Positions 10,436 through 22,056 of a stretch of 64,000 nucleotides of DNA are shown piece by piece (within the stretch, counting starts at the first letter, position 1; each line of letters starts with the position of its first letter). Source of the stretch: Chrysopilus asiliformis (Eukaryota > Arthropoda > Insecta > Diptera > Rhagionidae); the NCBI GenBank assembly GCA_964034945.1, contig OZ035960.1, positions 85,374,148-85,438,147 on the forward strand. Direction: 5' to 3'. A model generated the notes under the pieces. It was not told the origin of the DNA, searched no databases, and was given only the letters and a program-made list of their open reading frames with translations. Made by a program: the position numbers and the translations under genes.

Positions 10436-11020
10436 AACATAACAAAAGCTATAATTGCCAATCTGGCAATTATTGAAAACCCGTATGGTGATATGGTGAT
10501 ATCCGAACAGTTGTACCAAAATTCCACTTTGAAGTCAAACTTTCCAATAAGATTTTTTAAAACTTATTCCAATCGGATTTTGATGTATGGGAGTTTTATG
10601 TAGAATGATATCCTAAACAACTTTTGTTCTTGCACTTTTTTGATAAGATGAACCGTTTTTGAGATATTCGCAAAAAACATTTTCGTTCGTATCGGGGGTA
10701 CCCCCCCTAATGGTCCATTTTTGCCCATTAACGAACTTAGCCTCGCATTTTACGAAAAACGGACCTGTGCAAAATTTCAAGTCTCTAGCTCAATCCGTGC
10801 GCCCGCAATCCGCGCCACAGACAGACAGACGGACAGACGGACAGACGGACAGACAGACGGACAGACAGACGGACAGACGGACGGACATGCAGAAATTAAT
10901 TATTTTTATCATTCTAAACACACTGGTGTAATTCATTTTTGTGTGTGATGACGGGATCATGGCGTTACAAACGGTAAGGCAAAGTTAGTATACCCTTTGG
11001 TTTCACCATACGGGTATAAA
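10436..11020 (-). mobile_element. HINE, DINE-1-like, copy 2
   Basis: It has the same termini, subterminal repeat and GTCY tract as the copy at 8995. A TGGTGATATGGTGATAT duplication lies beside the 3' subterminal repeat. Only the two HINEs and the hairpin/AAAGCTTTTA repeat occupy 8995-11020. Confidence 0.78.
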
Positions 11021-11251
11021 AATATGCCAAAAAGTCGCAAAATTTGGTTTTCCGCATTTCTGTCGTAAGTTTACTCAAAAAAGGCGGAATTCCACGCCAA
11101 AAAATCGTAAAGTTTAGTTTTCCGCATTCTTGTTGTGAGTTTACGTAAACTACTACGCACTCTAAAAACGTTTACACTTCAACGGGGAAGACTATTTACG
11201 TTTAGAGATACCTCATTGAATTGACCGAGTGGTGCATTTGGATAACTATTA

Positions 11252-11388
11252 AGCCTATACCACAATACCGCGTTCGTGCGTGCGGCACGGTGACATTAAG
11301 ACGCGATGAAGGTAAAAACCACGCGTTTATATGAGTAAATGTATAATTGCGCGTTGCTCCGACGCGTCTGTGCCGCGTATAGTAGGCT
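11252..11388. mobile_element. Very small TIR element (137 bp)
   Basis: The ends AGCCTATACCACAATACCGC and GCCGCGTATAGTAGGCT are imperfect inverted repeats. TA flanks both sides. It is unusually rich in CpG (GCGTGCGGCACGG, CCGACGCG) compared with its surroundings. No coding sequence. Confidence 0.5.
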
Positions 11389-11990
11389 TACATTGGTTTT
11401 CTTCTTGACGACTTTTCCAGTCTGACTTCTATCAATGCCATTAATAAATCGAATGTTTCAGATTTCATTCTCGTCATTTTAAAAAAGTGGTCGGGATCAT
11501 TTTTTTTTTTCATGGCACGCAAAAAATCCATCTTCATCTCTTTTTATGTTAAGTTTGCGCACCCACCAACATTTTTCATTATTTTCGTTTAATTGTTTAT
11601 ATGCCTTATAAACCACTCCTGCTAATAATGAAATAAATGCAACTTTTCTAAAGTAGGGGAGACTGGGGTGTTCTGGACCGCATTTTCATTTTGGCTAAAA
11701 ACTCGCAAAAAAATAACTTTTTCTGAAAATTTCAAAGCTTGAATTTGTAGTACGATAAATAACCTTTCTTTGGGTCACAGCAGTTCGGTCAAATTGTATT
11801 AAATTATACAAGTTTTATCAGTTGGTGCAAAAATGGCATTTTTGCGATTTTGAAAAATCTCGGGGTATTGTGGACCACTTTGTAAATCGATTAAAAATGT
11901 AAAAATGTGATAGACAAACTTTTTTTTTTGATTCATATATTTATTATATAACAGACAAAGTGAAATGAAGTGAAAAATTGCAATGAAAAT

Positions 11991-12330
11991 CAGTCCGAAA
12001 CGCAATGTTCGCAAGTCCCGTAACTTGCAGTCATTCCGGAGCATCCCAAGTGAACAGCTAGATCGCACACGTTGCAATGGATGGTATTTCGGCGGTTCAT
12101 TTTTTTTTGGCATATTTTTCTTACAAATTATGCAGAAATCGATGTATTCTTCCACCTCACAATAGGTTGAAGATTGTTGTTTCTTCTGTGATGTCTTCGA
12201 TTTGACACGATCTTTTTGCTTTTTCGATTATGGTTTATCACCTTTTCTCTCCAATCTCTTTCGCTTCATATCAGCCTTCTCACGAAGGTCATTTACATCC
12301 TCTGGCGATGTCAAAACGGCCGATTTAGAA
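11991..12330 (-). pseudogene. PHD-finger exon of copy 2, frameshifted
   Basis: It matches the exon at 1191-1530. The run of A after codons for NMP is nine bases here and eight in copy 1, so the zinc-finger frame breaks after the first CIIC pair. The upstream stop (GATAAACCATAA) is shared with copy 1. The catalytic domain is absent in both. Confidence 0.6.
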
Positions 12331-12331
12331 A

Positions 12332-12728
12332 CTAGCTTGTATACCCGTCGTTGCCGGGTTAAGCTTTTTGTCTAAATTTTAGAATACGAAGAAAACCGGA
12401 AAGAACTTAAAAACTTTTTAATGGGTCTATGTTGGGGCTGTACCCACGACGAACATCTATGCCAAATTTTAGGCCAATCGGTTCAGTAGTTTCCCCGCGA
12501 AAGAGTAACATAGAGGGAAAACTAAGTTTCGAAATCACTTTACCCTCTCCCCTTACTCCCCGCACCCCTCGCGCTACTTTTCCGTACGCCTATGTTGGAA
12601 CCAGAACTACCACAGACACTCATGCCAAATTTCAACTCAATCGGTTCAGCCGTTTTCGCGTGAAAGAGGAACAGACAGACAGACAGACAGGCAGACATAC
12701 ACCAACTCATTTTTATATATTAGTGTGA
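12332..12728 (-). mobile_element. Non-autonomous Helitron, family A, copy 2
   Basis: On the minus strand it begins TCACACTAATATAT and ends with the ACCCG..CGGGT hairpin and CTAG. It has about two of the 163-bp units against four in copy 1. Flanks on both sides equal those of copy 1 (CATTAGATTTTCGGCAA and TTTCTAAATCGGCCG), so both share one ancestral insertion. Confidence 0.8.
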
Positions 12729-13226
12729 TTGCCGAAAATCTAATGCTGTGTTTTTGCATGAAAAAACACTTATATGCATCAAATACACGAAGTTTGCTTG
12801 TCAAATGTCAAGAATTGAGTGGTCCATAATTCCCCGACAAAAGTGGTCCACAATTCCCCGAATGCTCTTTTTTACAATATGGCAGCTATTAGTAACACAA
12901 TGCAAACTTCATGCAAAATTTCTTGTCAGTATCAAATGCTTAAGGCTCCGCGAATGTTATCAATATATTTACTTGAGTTGATTCTCGAAAAATATGGTTA
13001 AATTTAAGCGAAACACAAAGTGAAAAAAAAAATTCGTAGTATCCCTTTTCTATTTGCTATCGAAGCGAGGTGATAGTGGGTATACACAAGTCGAATACTG
13101 TTAGAAAAATTAACTTAACATGAGGCAAACTGATTACAGCTATTTGCAGCTACCAACCACTACTAGGGGAAAAAATTGACGCTGGTCCGCAATTCCCCGT
13201 GGTCCAGAAAACCCCAGTCTCCCCTA

Positions 13227-14272
13227 CATTTTCACTTTTTAAAGATAATAATTATTAACAAACAAAACTAAACTTCAATCTACCGCAACGCTTTATTGTG
13301 GGATAACTACAATGCGTAGTTATCAAACTACACCACTTAGGCAGAAGATTTTAAAGCATTCATAAGCCTAATAAAATCAATAAGTAAAAATCCATTATTT
13401 ATAAAAAAAAATTAAAAAATTCTTGAAACATGGAAAATAGCTTTGGCAAGAAAAAAATACCACTCCAAAAACTCTCATATAATTTTTAAAAACTGAAACA
13501 TTTGAACGATAACAATAAATTACACTTCGATTTGTAATTTTATTTCATTTAATGAACTGAAATTAAACGCAAGGTTTTTAGAGGGCTCGTTAAGGCCTTA
13601 ACTTCATGATCATGTCGTTTTAAATTCGCCCTTAAATCTACGAAAACTTACTCTAAAAAGTTAGTAAAAATTAGACTACTTTTAACGCATTTTGTTGACG
13701 CGTATATTTACCCTAACTATACAAAGAAACGTATATGTAAAATAGCAATAAAATGTTGTACGGTGAACACAACGGTTGCCGACGAATCCGATTCGAATAT
13801 TCATAGCACAATCAATTATTTGGCAAAACAATCCTTCGATGTCTAGCATTTTTTGTCAACTAAGCATCACAGACCGCTTTGCTATCCAACCTTTTACCTC
13901 TCCAACATCGTTGGTTTTCGGCGTAAACGGTAGGGAGGTGGTTGGATAGATTTTAGAACAGGATTTTTATAATAGCCAAAAATCATTCGAAATACCTTCA
14001 GCGGTCCATGAGATACAAGCAGTCCATGAAATACAATTTCGTTTTTCTCCCAAGGAGGAATTGAAATCAACGGAAAATAAAAATCACTCTCTAGGGAACG
14101 AAATTCGGCATTTCAGAACGAGAATGAAAAGAACGAAATAATAAAATAAAATTTTGAACGCTGGATACAAGTCAGGCAGTTACGGGAATGAAATGATGTG
14201 GATTTTAGTGCGCAACAAAATTGTAAATATGAGCGACGATCAATTAAATAGTGAAAACTGTATCGAAATTAA
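13227..14272. other. Unassigned sequence
   Basis: No TIR pair, coding motif or shared repeat recognised. A GAACGAAA.. repeated phrase occurs near 14095-14150. Confidence 0.35.
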
Positions 14273-14455
14273 TTTAGTAAAATCCATGCGTTTCAAAGGA
14301 AAGTAGCTTTTTTACATAGAGACGGTTTTTATTATGGTTGTACATTATATCAATTAGGTATTCCTGGCGAACTTTTCAGCCATATCGAACCAGCTGTAAT
14401 TCCGCCAAATCTTCCAGAAATCGGGAAACCAAGTTATAGTGATTCTGTGGGCTAA
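14273..14455 (+). other. Possible exon or gene fragment, unrecognised
   Basis: An open frame without its own ATG at the start ends at TAA 14453-14455. It reads FLHRDGFYYGCTLYQLGIPG, then IEPAVIPPNLPEIGKPSY. The proline-rich, non-repetitive wording looks like real protein rather than chance A+T-rich translation. I do not recognise the family. There is no clear splice donor at the stop, and the next candidate acceptor (TTTTTAG, near 14487) leads into sequence soon interrupted by a HINE. It may be a broken gene or a captured exon. Confidence 0.25.
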
Positions 14456-14625
14456 GTCAATTTTTCTAACACTAAATATGTTTTTAGGTTGTCACGACCA
14501 TTATTAGAATTTTACATTTTAAGTGTTTCCTTTCTAGATCACGTTTTAAAACTGTTAGTTTGTACTTACTTTACTCTACGAGGCGTGTCCAACAGGGAGT
14601 GCTGTCCATGTTCGCTCTCAAAATT

Positions 14626-15236
14626 AAACATAACAAAAGCTATAATTGCCAATCTGGCAATTATTGAAAACCCGTATGGTGATTTAAGTGAACAGCGAAC
14701 AGTTGTATCAAAATTCCACTTTGAAGTCAGACTTTCCAATAAGATTTTTTAAAATTTATTCCAATCGGATTTTGATGTATGGGACTTTTATGTAGAATCA
14801 TATCCTAAATAACTTTTGTTCTTGTACTTTTTTGATAAAATTCTCCGTTTTTGAGATATTCATAAAAAAAGTTTTCGTTCGTATGGGGGGTACCCCCCCC
14901 CCCCCCCCCCTAATAGTCCATTTTTGCCCATTAACGCACTTAGCCTCGCATTTTACGAAAAACGAATCTGCGCAAAATTTCAAGTCTCTAGCTCAATCCG
15001 TGCGCCCGCAATCCGCGCCACAGACAGACAGACGGACAGACAGACGGACAGACAGACGGACAGACGGACAGACAGACGGACAGACAGACAGACGGACGGA
15101 CATGCAAAATTCAACTTTTTTTATCATTCTAAACACACTGGTGTAATTCATTTTTGTGTGTGATGACGGGATCTTGGCGTGACAAACGGTAAGGCAAAGT
15201 TAATATACCCTTTGGTTTCACCATACGGGTATAAAA
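14626..15236 (-). mobile_element. HINE, DINE-1-like, copy 3
   Basis: All family landmarks are present. The short C run found in the other copies is expanded here to 18 C (14893-14910). The GTCY tract (15024-15099) is longer than in most copies. Confidence 0.78.
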
Positions 15237-15244
15237 ATAGGGGT

Positions 15245-15430
15245 GCGAGGTCGTTCTAAAAGAGCCCCATCGGATTCAGCGACCCCAAAAACGTCAACGT
15301 GAATTTTTTTTCGGAAAATCTGAGGAAAAGAATAATCACGTTATCCTTCCAGGACATTACGTTATCTTTCGAGGACAAAGTATTAAAAATAATGTATTGT
15401 CACTGGTTTGCGGACCCTTTTTTAAAAATG
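15245..15430 (+). repeat. Partial copy of the AAAGCTTTTA repeat
   Basis: It contains GGATTCAGCGACCCCAAAAA and CACGTTATCCTTCCAGGAC, matching the interior of 9897-10396. The ends are missing. Confidence 0.5.
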
Positions 15431-16149
15431 TTTAGTCCGTGATTCATAGAAATCTTCATAACTTCCGTTAGAGACAAGGCAGTGCAGCAAACCACAAAAA
15501 ACGTTAATAATTTTTAAACTAATTTAGATATCAATTTAAACTTTTTTTTGTTTGTAAGGTCTTTGAATAGTGCGCTTTTTTGCATGAAAAAGTCATATCC
15601 ATATTACCCAAATTTTTTACTGCGTATAAAAGTTTTGGGATTTTGGCATTCTTTTTTCTTAAAATCTGTTGTAGCATCCGCCTGGAACAGAAAATTTCGG
15701 GATTTTTAATGAGAAATTTTTAAGAATTAGCTTGAAAAGATCTGTCCGAGGTTCATTGGGGTGCGTCCGTTGAATTTCGTACCTATTAAATTCTTCTCCA
15801 TCTTGCCGTCTGAATCTCGGTGTCGAAATTGCCTTTATCCGGCTGTTTTACATCGGTGGGCCATACCCCGATGATGTCGGACGATTTTCTGGGCCAGGTC
15901 TTAATTTTCTTCCGTCGTCAACCAGTTTATAGAAACAAAAATCTGAAATACATAATTCATTGCATTAGAATCGTCGTCAAATGTAGCAATTCTAATTGGA
16001 GAGTTGTTTACCTTTTTGTTTTGGTTTGATTTTTTATATCCGCAAACTCCATTCATTCGATGTCGGCGTCGGTTATAACGTCTTCTGCGAGAGAGAACCA
16101 ATCCTTTTAATAGCAGCTAGAAAAAGACACCAAGGGATTAAAGCAGCGA
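15431..16149. other. Unassigned sequence
   Basis: Short frames at 15820-16029 and on the opposite strand at 15901-16101 overlap each other and match nothing recognised. No repeats seen. Confidence 0.35.
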
Positions 16150-17125
16150 TAGGAAACTAATGTAATGGAATAACGAAACGAAATAACAATTTTCCGGTTT
16201 TTTTTCACAAAATTGCGTTATACCGTTATAGAAATTTAATTCCGTTACAATAACGAACAACGTAACGATAACCAATAAACAAATTATTCCGTTTTTTCGT
16301 TATTTATTTATTTTTGCTTTGTTTCATTTTTTATTACTTTTTTGTGAAAAGTATAACGCCACAGACCTGCCACCTGCATAAAATATAATTAAAAATATTG
16401 GGCTAGTATTTTTAATCAGATTTTGGTTCTAAATCGGACTTTGAAATAGAGTGATTTCTGGAGATACGAAATAGAAAATCTTTTAAGCAACTTTTTGGGG
16501 CTCGAAAATATTTTCTCCAAAAGTAAAGTGAATCGGGCGAAAGCAAAGTTCAACTCAGAATCAGCGACGTCAAAATATGTAGCCTAAAGCCTAGTATGCA
16601 GTTCGAGTAAAATGAAATTTTAACGCGGTCTCCAAATTGGCACATTAAAACCGAAGTAAAAACTGTTTGTGGAGAAAAAACATTGACAGCCGAGCACACA
16701 CAATTAAAAAACCACACTCGTTAAGAAAACTGGAAACAGAACCTCTATTATTTTCATCTGTCAAATTTTTACCTCGAATTTAATGTACCGAACAGTTAAA
16801 ATGCTGGTAAAATCAAGTGGAGACTTTCTACACCATCTAGTGAGGCAACATTGCAACATGAGTTTTTCACATCATTTTACCAGCGAACTGCGTACCGCTT
16901 GGTAAAATTTCTGAGGTTAAATTTAAGCGCAGTGTTAAATTTGTATGGAAAATTTGATTTTACTCGAACTGCGTACTACGCTTAAAATTCAATATCTTTG
17001 ATATTGACGCAAAAAATGTCGTTTTGTTGGTCAATTTTTTTTAATGAACAAAAAAAAAATAGCGTTATAACGTAACGAAATTAATTTTATTGTCATTACA
17101 AAACGAAATAACGTAACGATCTACA
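16150..17125. repeat. Cluster of AACGAAATAACG / CGTTATTTCGTT motifs
   Basis: Many copies of TAACG-type motifs in both orientations lie at 16170-16310 and 17050-17125, with the MITE below in between. Such arrays are common near hAT ends, but I could not match a terminal pair or duplication. This may be a decayed element. Confidence 0.4.
16588..16982. mobile_element. TIR element with TAA duplication (395 bp)
   Basis: The ends AGCCTAGTATGCAGTTCGAG and CTCGAACTGCGTACTACGCT are inverted repeats, continuing through TAAAAT. They are flanked by TAA at 16585-16587 and 16983-16985. A second inverted pair, GCTGGTAAAAT and ATTTTACCAGC, lies inside at 16803-16883. A three-base TWA duplication suits PIF/Harbinger. 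No coding sequence. Confidence 0.75.
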
Positions 17126-17807
17126 TATACATAGCAAGACTCAAGATTTTCATACCCTTTAGAAGGGTTAAGGTTTGCGTGAGTCTTTTTGATTTGGGGC
17201 AGGTGCGAAGCTATAAAACATGAAGGAAGAAAAGGGAAGCCCTAACCGCTCCGCATGGTCCTGCGATTATTGAAAGGTTTCCTTCCTCTTTCAATAATCT
17301 TTCCCCTCCCATTCAAAATTTGCATGAAAATGAGCTATGGGCCCTTTTGGCACGAATTTATTTGTGACAGCTAGTGGTGATTTGAAGGATAGCAAAAACA
17401 GACCCCGCCCGGCAAGCTAAGCCGATGAACTTTCAGCGTGCCACCCTGCCTCCCATTCAGTCACAACTAGGGCCTGCAAAATTACCGAGTTTCGGATTTA
17501 CCGGTAAACGGTAAATATTTTTAGTAAAACCCGATTTACCTGTATTCACCGGTAAATCGCTATTTAGATAAAACAAATCATGTATAGCATATTAGTGACA
17601 GTGAGAGGAAAAAAAACGTACGAAGAAATAAGTAACAATAATTTTATAATATTTATAGTGTAAATCATAAAATCAAGAAAACAAGAACACATAATTATAA
17701 CAATTCAATAATAAAACCAAAATACATTAAGTACGGCTACAAATGCCAAATATGGTTGTTTTTTCTTTTCTGTTTTGTTTTGATTTTTTTTTTCTCTAAT
17801 GTAATAT

Positions 17808-18063
17808 CGTCGGCTAAAAGTGAAATTGTGCTAAGTCCATTTGGTATAATTTTCCAGAAGAGCAATGAAAACCTTGTTAAATCGTTTTAATGCTCTTTCA
17901 ATAATACTGAGTTTTCTTTAAATGAGAAAAATTGGGCTCAGTTTTCTTTAAATGAGACTCTGTTTTCTTTAAATGAAAATTAAAATGATTTAACAAGGGT
18001 TTTTATTGCTCTTCTGTCAAATTTGGTATAATGGACTTAGCACAATTTCACTTTTAGCCGACG
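17808..18063. mobile_element. MITE with 4-bp duplication ATAT (family X, copy 1)
   Basis: TIRs of 50 bp or more start CGTCGGCTAAAAGTGAAATT. They are flanked by ATAT at 17804-17807 and 18064-18067. The interior has three repeats of GTTTTCTTTAAATGA. The second copy is at 26650-26883. Confidence 0.85.
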
Positions 18064-18266
18064 ATATGTATATTGCATATTACATATTTTATCATTTACT
18101 TATGTACATGTACTAGAAGTATACTTCAGTTTGCTCTTAAATTCGGAAAGCTTGTAAATATTGGGCTTTTTCGATAATTAAGGTTTTTACAAAAAAAAAA
18201 TACGATTTTGACATTTTTGAATTATCAGAAAAGCCAATTATCATAAGTTATTTTATTAAAACATTT

Positions 18267-18833
18267 GAAGACCTCGGTGCAAAAAGCGGTCACCTCCACT
18301 TTTTGACGAAAATGAGTTATTGCAGTTGGCGCAAGAATAAAAGAATGCGCATATTTGGCTGCAAACTCCGGACTCGTTGGAGGACTGTGTAAAAAGTTAT
18401 TAAAGAAAAGGAGACGACTGAAAGCATTGTTTCATATAATTTGACGCAGAATTTTTTTTTCAAAAAATCTTTAATTTTTTCTGAGAGTTTTGTTTTGTGA
18501 AATTGAATATTTTTTTTTTATTTTTTTTTTAAACTTTTAAACGCTATTGAAAATTTTTTTGACTGTATTTTGTAGTCAATAATGCATTTTGAAAACCGCT
18601 AATATCCTCTTGGGTGCCAGAAACAGCTATCTCCATTTAAAATGTCTATAACTTTTTCGAAAAAAAAAATATATAGATTTATCTCAAATTAAAACGATGT
18701 AAGAATACATGTTTGATTTAAATTGTAATTTCTTAACTCTGTCCCAGAGCAAAAACTTCACGCTAATATCTTTTTTGTCTCTCCTGAAAAATTTGAAAAA
18801 GTGGGGATGACCGCTTTTTGCACCGAGGTCTTC
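18267..18833. mobile_element. TIR element with 4-bp duplication ATTT (567 bp)
   Basis: The ends GAAGACCTCGGTGCAAAAAG and CTTTTTGCACCGAGGTCTTC are perfect inverted repeats that continue through GCGGTCA and CCACTTTTT. ATTT flanks both sides. No coding sequence recognised. Confidence 0.8.
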
Positions 18834-18855
18834 ATTTAGAAAAAAAAAATACCAG

Positions 18856-19048
18856 AAGTTGTGTTTTAATTTTCAGCCTGACGTTGCGAGCCTTGTTTTG
18901 GCTCATTTTTAATGTAACATTTCCACAAAGTTTTTACGGCTAAATATTAACAGTTATAACATATTGCATTTAAATGATCGTTTAACGCCTTTGAAGATGA
19001 ACCAAAACAAGGCTCGAAACGTCAGGCTGGAAAATTAAAACACAACTT
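18856..19048. mobile_element. Inverted-repeat module (193 bp)
   Basis: AAGTTGTGTTTTAATTTTC and its complement are separated by about 100 bp. The pairing continues through AGCCTGACGTT.CGAGCC and TTGTTTTGG, giving arms of about 48 bp. No duplication is evident outside the arms, so boundaries are approximate. Confidence 0.65.
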
Positions 19049-19221
19049 TTGCTTTTATTTCTTAAAATTGGACCGCTAAGCCCACCAAACTAATACAAAA
19101 AAACTACCGAAATTACCGGCATTTTTTAAAAAAATTTACCGGTAATTTCGGTAGTAAAATTGGCCGGTAAAACCGGTAAACCGGTAAACCGGTTACCGGT
19201 ATTGCAGCCCCTAGTCACAAC

Positions 19222-19683
19222 AAACAAACGTAACGAAGAACTCGTCACTTTTGTTGTTACAAATTTCATATTTAAAATCCCACTACTTACTTATTTGTTA
19301 ACGGATTTGGAGATCACCGAAGTTAGTGAGATTTCAGTGAATCATGGACTAACAATTTGTAACCTGAACAAGGGGGTGAAAGAGTAATTTGAGGGATATA
19401 TTGCAAGCATCATGCAAGGTCTAAATTAAGGTCCCTTCTTCATTTGCAAGAATATTCCTTGTGTAGTTTCGAATACTTATGAATTGAGCCCCGTGAATAT
19501 ATTTCTCCATTAAGACTGTTCTCATAAATTTTTTACTAGGCTCCTTTTTCGTTTATGATCAATAAAAAATGTTTTGTCATCGAAGTCATCAAGGATGTTT
19601 TTTTTAACGAAATTAAATATTATATATTAACATATCAAAATGTTTAGTGCGCTAGGAGATAAATCGCTTTCATAAAAATGTGT
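19222..19683. other. Unassigned sequence
   Basis: The frame at 19160-19387 starts inside the hAT end and is not a gene. Nothing else recognised. Confidence 0.35.
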
Positions 19684-19687
19684 TTAA

Positions 19688-19776
19688 CCTTTACACTACC
19701 GGCATTGAAATCATACGTTTTTACGAGTATTTGGGTCTCCATATTGTATGTCGGGGCCACTCCAGCAGTCTAAAGG
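19688..19776. mobile_element. Tiny TTAA-flanked inverted-repeat element (89 bp)
   Basis: The ends CCTTTACACT and AGTCTAAAGG are inverted repeats with one mismatch. TTAA lies at 19684-19687 and 19777-19780. TTAA duplication plus CC(C)T-type ends suggests piggyBac mobilisation. The short length makes chance harder to exclude. Confidence 0.5.
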
Positions 19777-19780
19777 TTAA

Positions 19781-20557
19781 CAAAATCGAGTGTTTAACAA
19801 AGTCGAAGATTTTCTTATGCGGAGTTAAGCTTTATTTTTCCTTCTTTTTGTTCTTTCTTTGCGACAAACCATTAGGTTTGATTTTAAGGATTTACGTGTG
19901 TCGCCGACTATTCCCAATGTTGTGCATCCATTAATTCATGTTTAAGAAATAACCCAATTCAAATTTTCTTATAAAATTCCGTCAATCATTAAAATGATTG
20001 ATGAAATGATTTTTTATATAGTTTTGTTAATTTTCAATGTAATATAAGAATTTGGTAAAATACTTGACATCTGCATGTTGCATAATTTATTTTTTTATAA
20101 CATAAAAATCGTATGCTATTGCAAAAAAGAAAGCTAAAGGTGTATCTTGATTCAACCCTTAGTCAAGATGAATAAATTTGCAGAAAATGTAAAAAAAATA
20201 CACAGAGAAAAATTCCCTAGTACCTTTTGTTCAGTTTTCATTTCTGCTGCTAAGTCATAAATTTTTGTCTTGTCTTGACTGCATTATGCAAAAATTGTGG
20301 TTTTTGTAAGTTCTTATCTAGAAATTATGCAAAATGGAAAATATTCTGGGTGAGATGAACATAAAGGGCGGCGAATTATATGCGAGCATAGATAATGCTC
20401 TCGGTCTGACCCTGACATTTTTATGTTTTATGCAGTTTAAAGGACAAAGACAATTAAATTTCCTGGCAGCTAACGATTGTGCAACAGGATGGTAATATGT
20501 ATTGTAATGTAAGAAATTTTAGATTAAAGAAATGGCTAATGACATTTACAAAAAAAG
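19781..20557. other. Unassigned sequence
   Basis: No gene or repeat recognised. Confidence 0.35.
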
Positions 20558-21300
20558 ATCTGAAGTGAACAGCACCTGACTTTCTTATACAAAATCTACG
20601 TTCCTACGTAATTTACAGTATAATCCGACAAGTAAAATATTAGCTTATAAATATAAAAACATGATTCTTTTTACAATATCAATATCGATTTACGCTAAAA
20701 GGCAATAATGTGGAAATTTTTAATATCCTTAATTCTTCTCTTACAAGTTTTTTTTTCTTCGCAAAAATCTATTTTTTGAAATTTGAATAAAAATATCTCA
20801 ATAACGGTAAAAGATAGCAGATAACAGTGAAAGACAAAAATGTGCTAAAAATTATTATCATTTCATACATTGAACCACAGAACAAAACTTAGTTTTCAAG
20901 ACAATCGCAAAAAACGGATTTTTTTAAATAACGGTCTATCACGATACCGGTTGGAGATATATTTAGTAAAAGCCCAAAGTGTAAACAATTTTACTGTGTC
21001 CAATTATTGCCATACTCAAGACTACGTAGTTTCAGAAAAACAGCAAAAAAGCGAAAAAAGAAATTGTGATTTTTAAAAAGCCACCATTTTGATTATTTCT
21101 GGTTAACGGATTTTCACCAAAAATTGACATTCCAGGACTAAACATGCCTATAAAATTTTATGGCGTTAGCTCTATTAGTTTTTGAGAAATCTTGTACATA
21201 GACTGAAAGACATTTTTGTAATAATTCTCGAATCGACTCAGGAGTACTCGGGAAATGTCTTTTAGGTAAAATTAAGATGTCGAAATTTTTCATGAATACA
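20558..21300 (+). repeat. Old dispersed repeat (family Y), copy 1
   Basis: It aligns loosely with 42588-44262. Shared landmarks in order are GTGAACAGCAC, TATAATCCGAC, AAGCC.CCATTTTG, AGTTTTTGAGAAATC and CGAAATTTTTCATGAATA. A degenerate CAGACTGACAGACAG tract in the second copy suggests a decayed HINE-like element. Confidence 0.6.
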
Positions 21301-21489
21301 ATACTTTTCGCATGGGACTGTGCACCACTTAATAAAAATCTTTTCGCCGCATTCTATTTAAAAAATTTCGGGTGCGTCGCACGTTTTTTTTCCTTGGTTC
21401 TTGTCCAAATAAAGATCTATTTCCAACACAATTTTGTTGTTTTTCAGTCGATATTAGAGAGAATTTTTAACTTTTTAATATAAGATTGT

Positions 21490-21690
21490 CAAAAAACCGC
21501 TTTGTGGTGTCAGATTTTTTCTGGACAAGACTGCAACGAAGACATTGAAAAAATTTTAGAAAATAGTGAAAATGATTTGCTAGATTATGGCGACTATGAG
21601 CAAGAAGAAGAAACAAGATCTTCTGAAAGTCGTGACGAGCCAGAAAGTAAATTCGGCGGTGATCCATTGTTGCACTACACGGTTTAAAAG
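21490..21690 (+). pseudogene. Acidic protein fragment, possibly piggyBac-type N-terminus
   Basis: Translation gives DCNEDIEKILENSENDLLDY followed by EQEEETRSS.SRDEPES, an acidic leader ending soon after. Leaders of this kind (with ILE.SE.DL wording) are seen in piggyBac-family transposases. Nothing downstream supports a catalytic domain. This is a weak call based on composition and wording only. Confidence 0.2.
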
Positions 21691-21999
21691 TGGTCGTTTA
21701 CACAAATCGAACGTGATTACTTTGCGTCCAGGTAGATCGAAAATCATATTCAATGAATTTCACGCAGATTATAGTGTGTTTTTATTGTTACCCCTTACCC
21801 CTTTTTACCTCCTGTTCATTTATTTCCAGACGTTCCCCTACTAATTGAACATTTGGCGACGGCACGCATAAACGGATGGTTCGAATCGGCTAAAAATTGG
21901 TACAGGATTATTTCCGGAACAACTGGAGGGATCTTCGCGGAAAAGTTTTGCTTCAAACAGATTTCTCTCCTACTAAATTACTTTGACCGGGTTACCATA

Positions 22000-22056
22000 T
22001 TAGATAGCTCGATTCTTATTAGACAGCTCGATTCTCATCAGATAGCTCGATTCTCA
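22000..22056 (+). repeat. Three tandem 19-bp units
   Basis: TTAGATAGCTCGATTCTTA is followed by two variants of the same 19-mer. It is a short minisatellite. Confidence 0.9.

Larger units (their letters stand above)
11656..13224 (-). mobile_element. pogo-like DNA transposon, copy 2 (both ends present)
   Basis: The ends GGGGAGACTGGGG and CCCCAGTCTCCCC are inverted repeats, extending imperfectly through TTCTGGACC. TA lies on both sides. The body is the reverse complement of 1-1862, including the same Helitron insertion, so it is 1569 bp with the Helitron counted. Subterminal GGACCAC-type repeats are present. Confidence 0.75.
17468..19213. mobile_element. Non-autonomous hAT element carrying three nested inverted-repeat modules
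   Basis: The ends TAGGGCCTGCAA and TTGCAGCCCCTA are inverted repeats. They are flanked by a perfect 8-bp duplication GTCACAAC (17460-17467, 19214-19221). Both subterminal regions are arrays of ACCGGTAAA-type palindromic motifs. No transposase remains. The interior is made largely of the modules at 17808-18063, 18267-18833 and 18856-19048. Confidence 0.88.
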
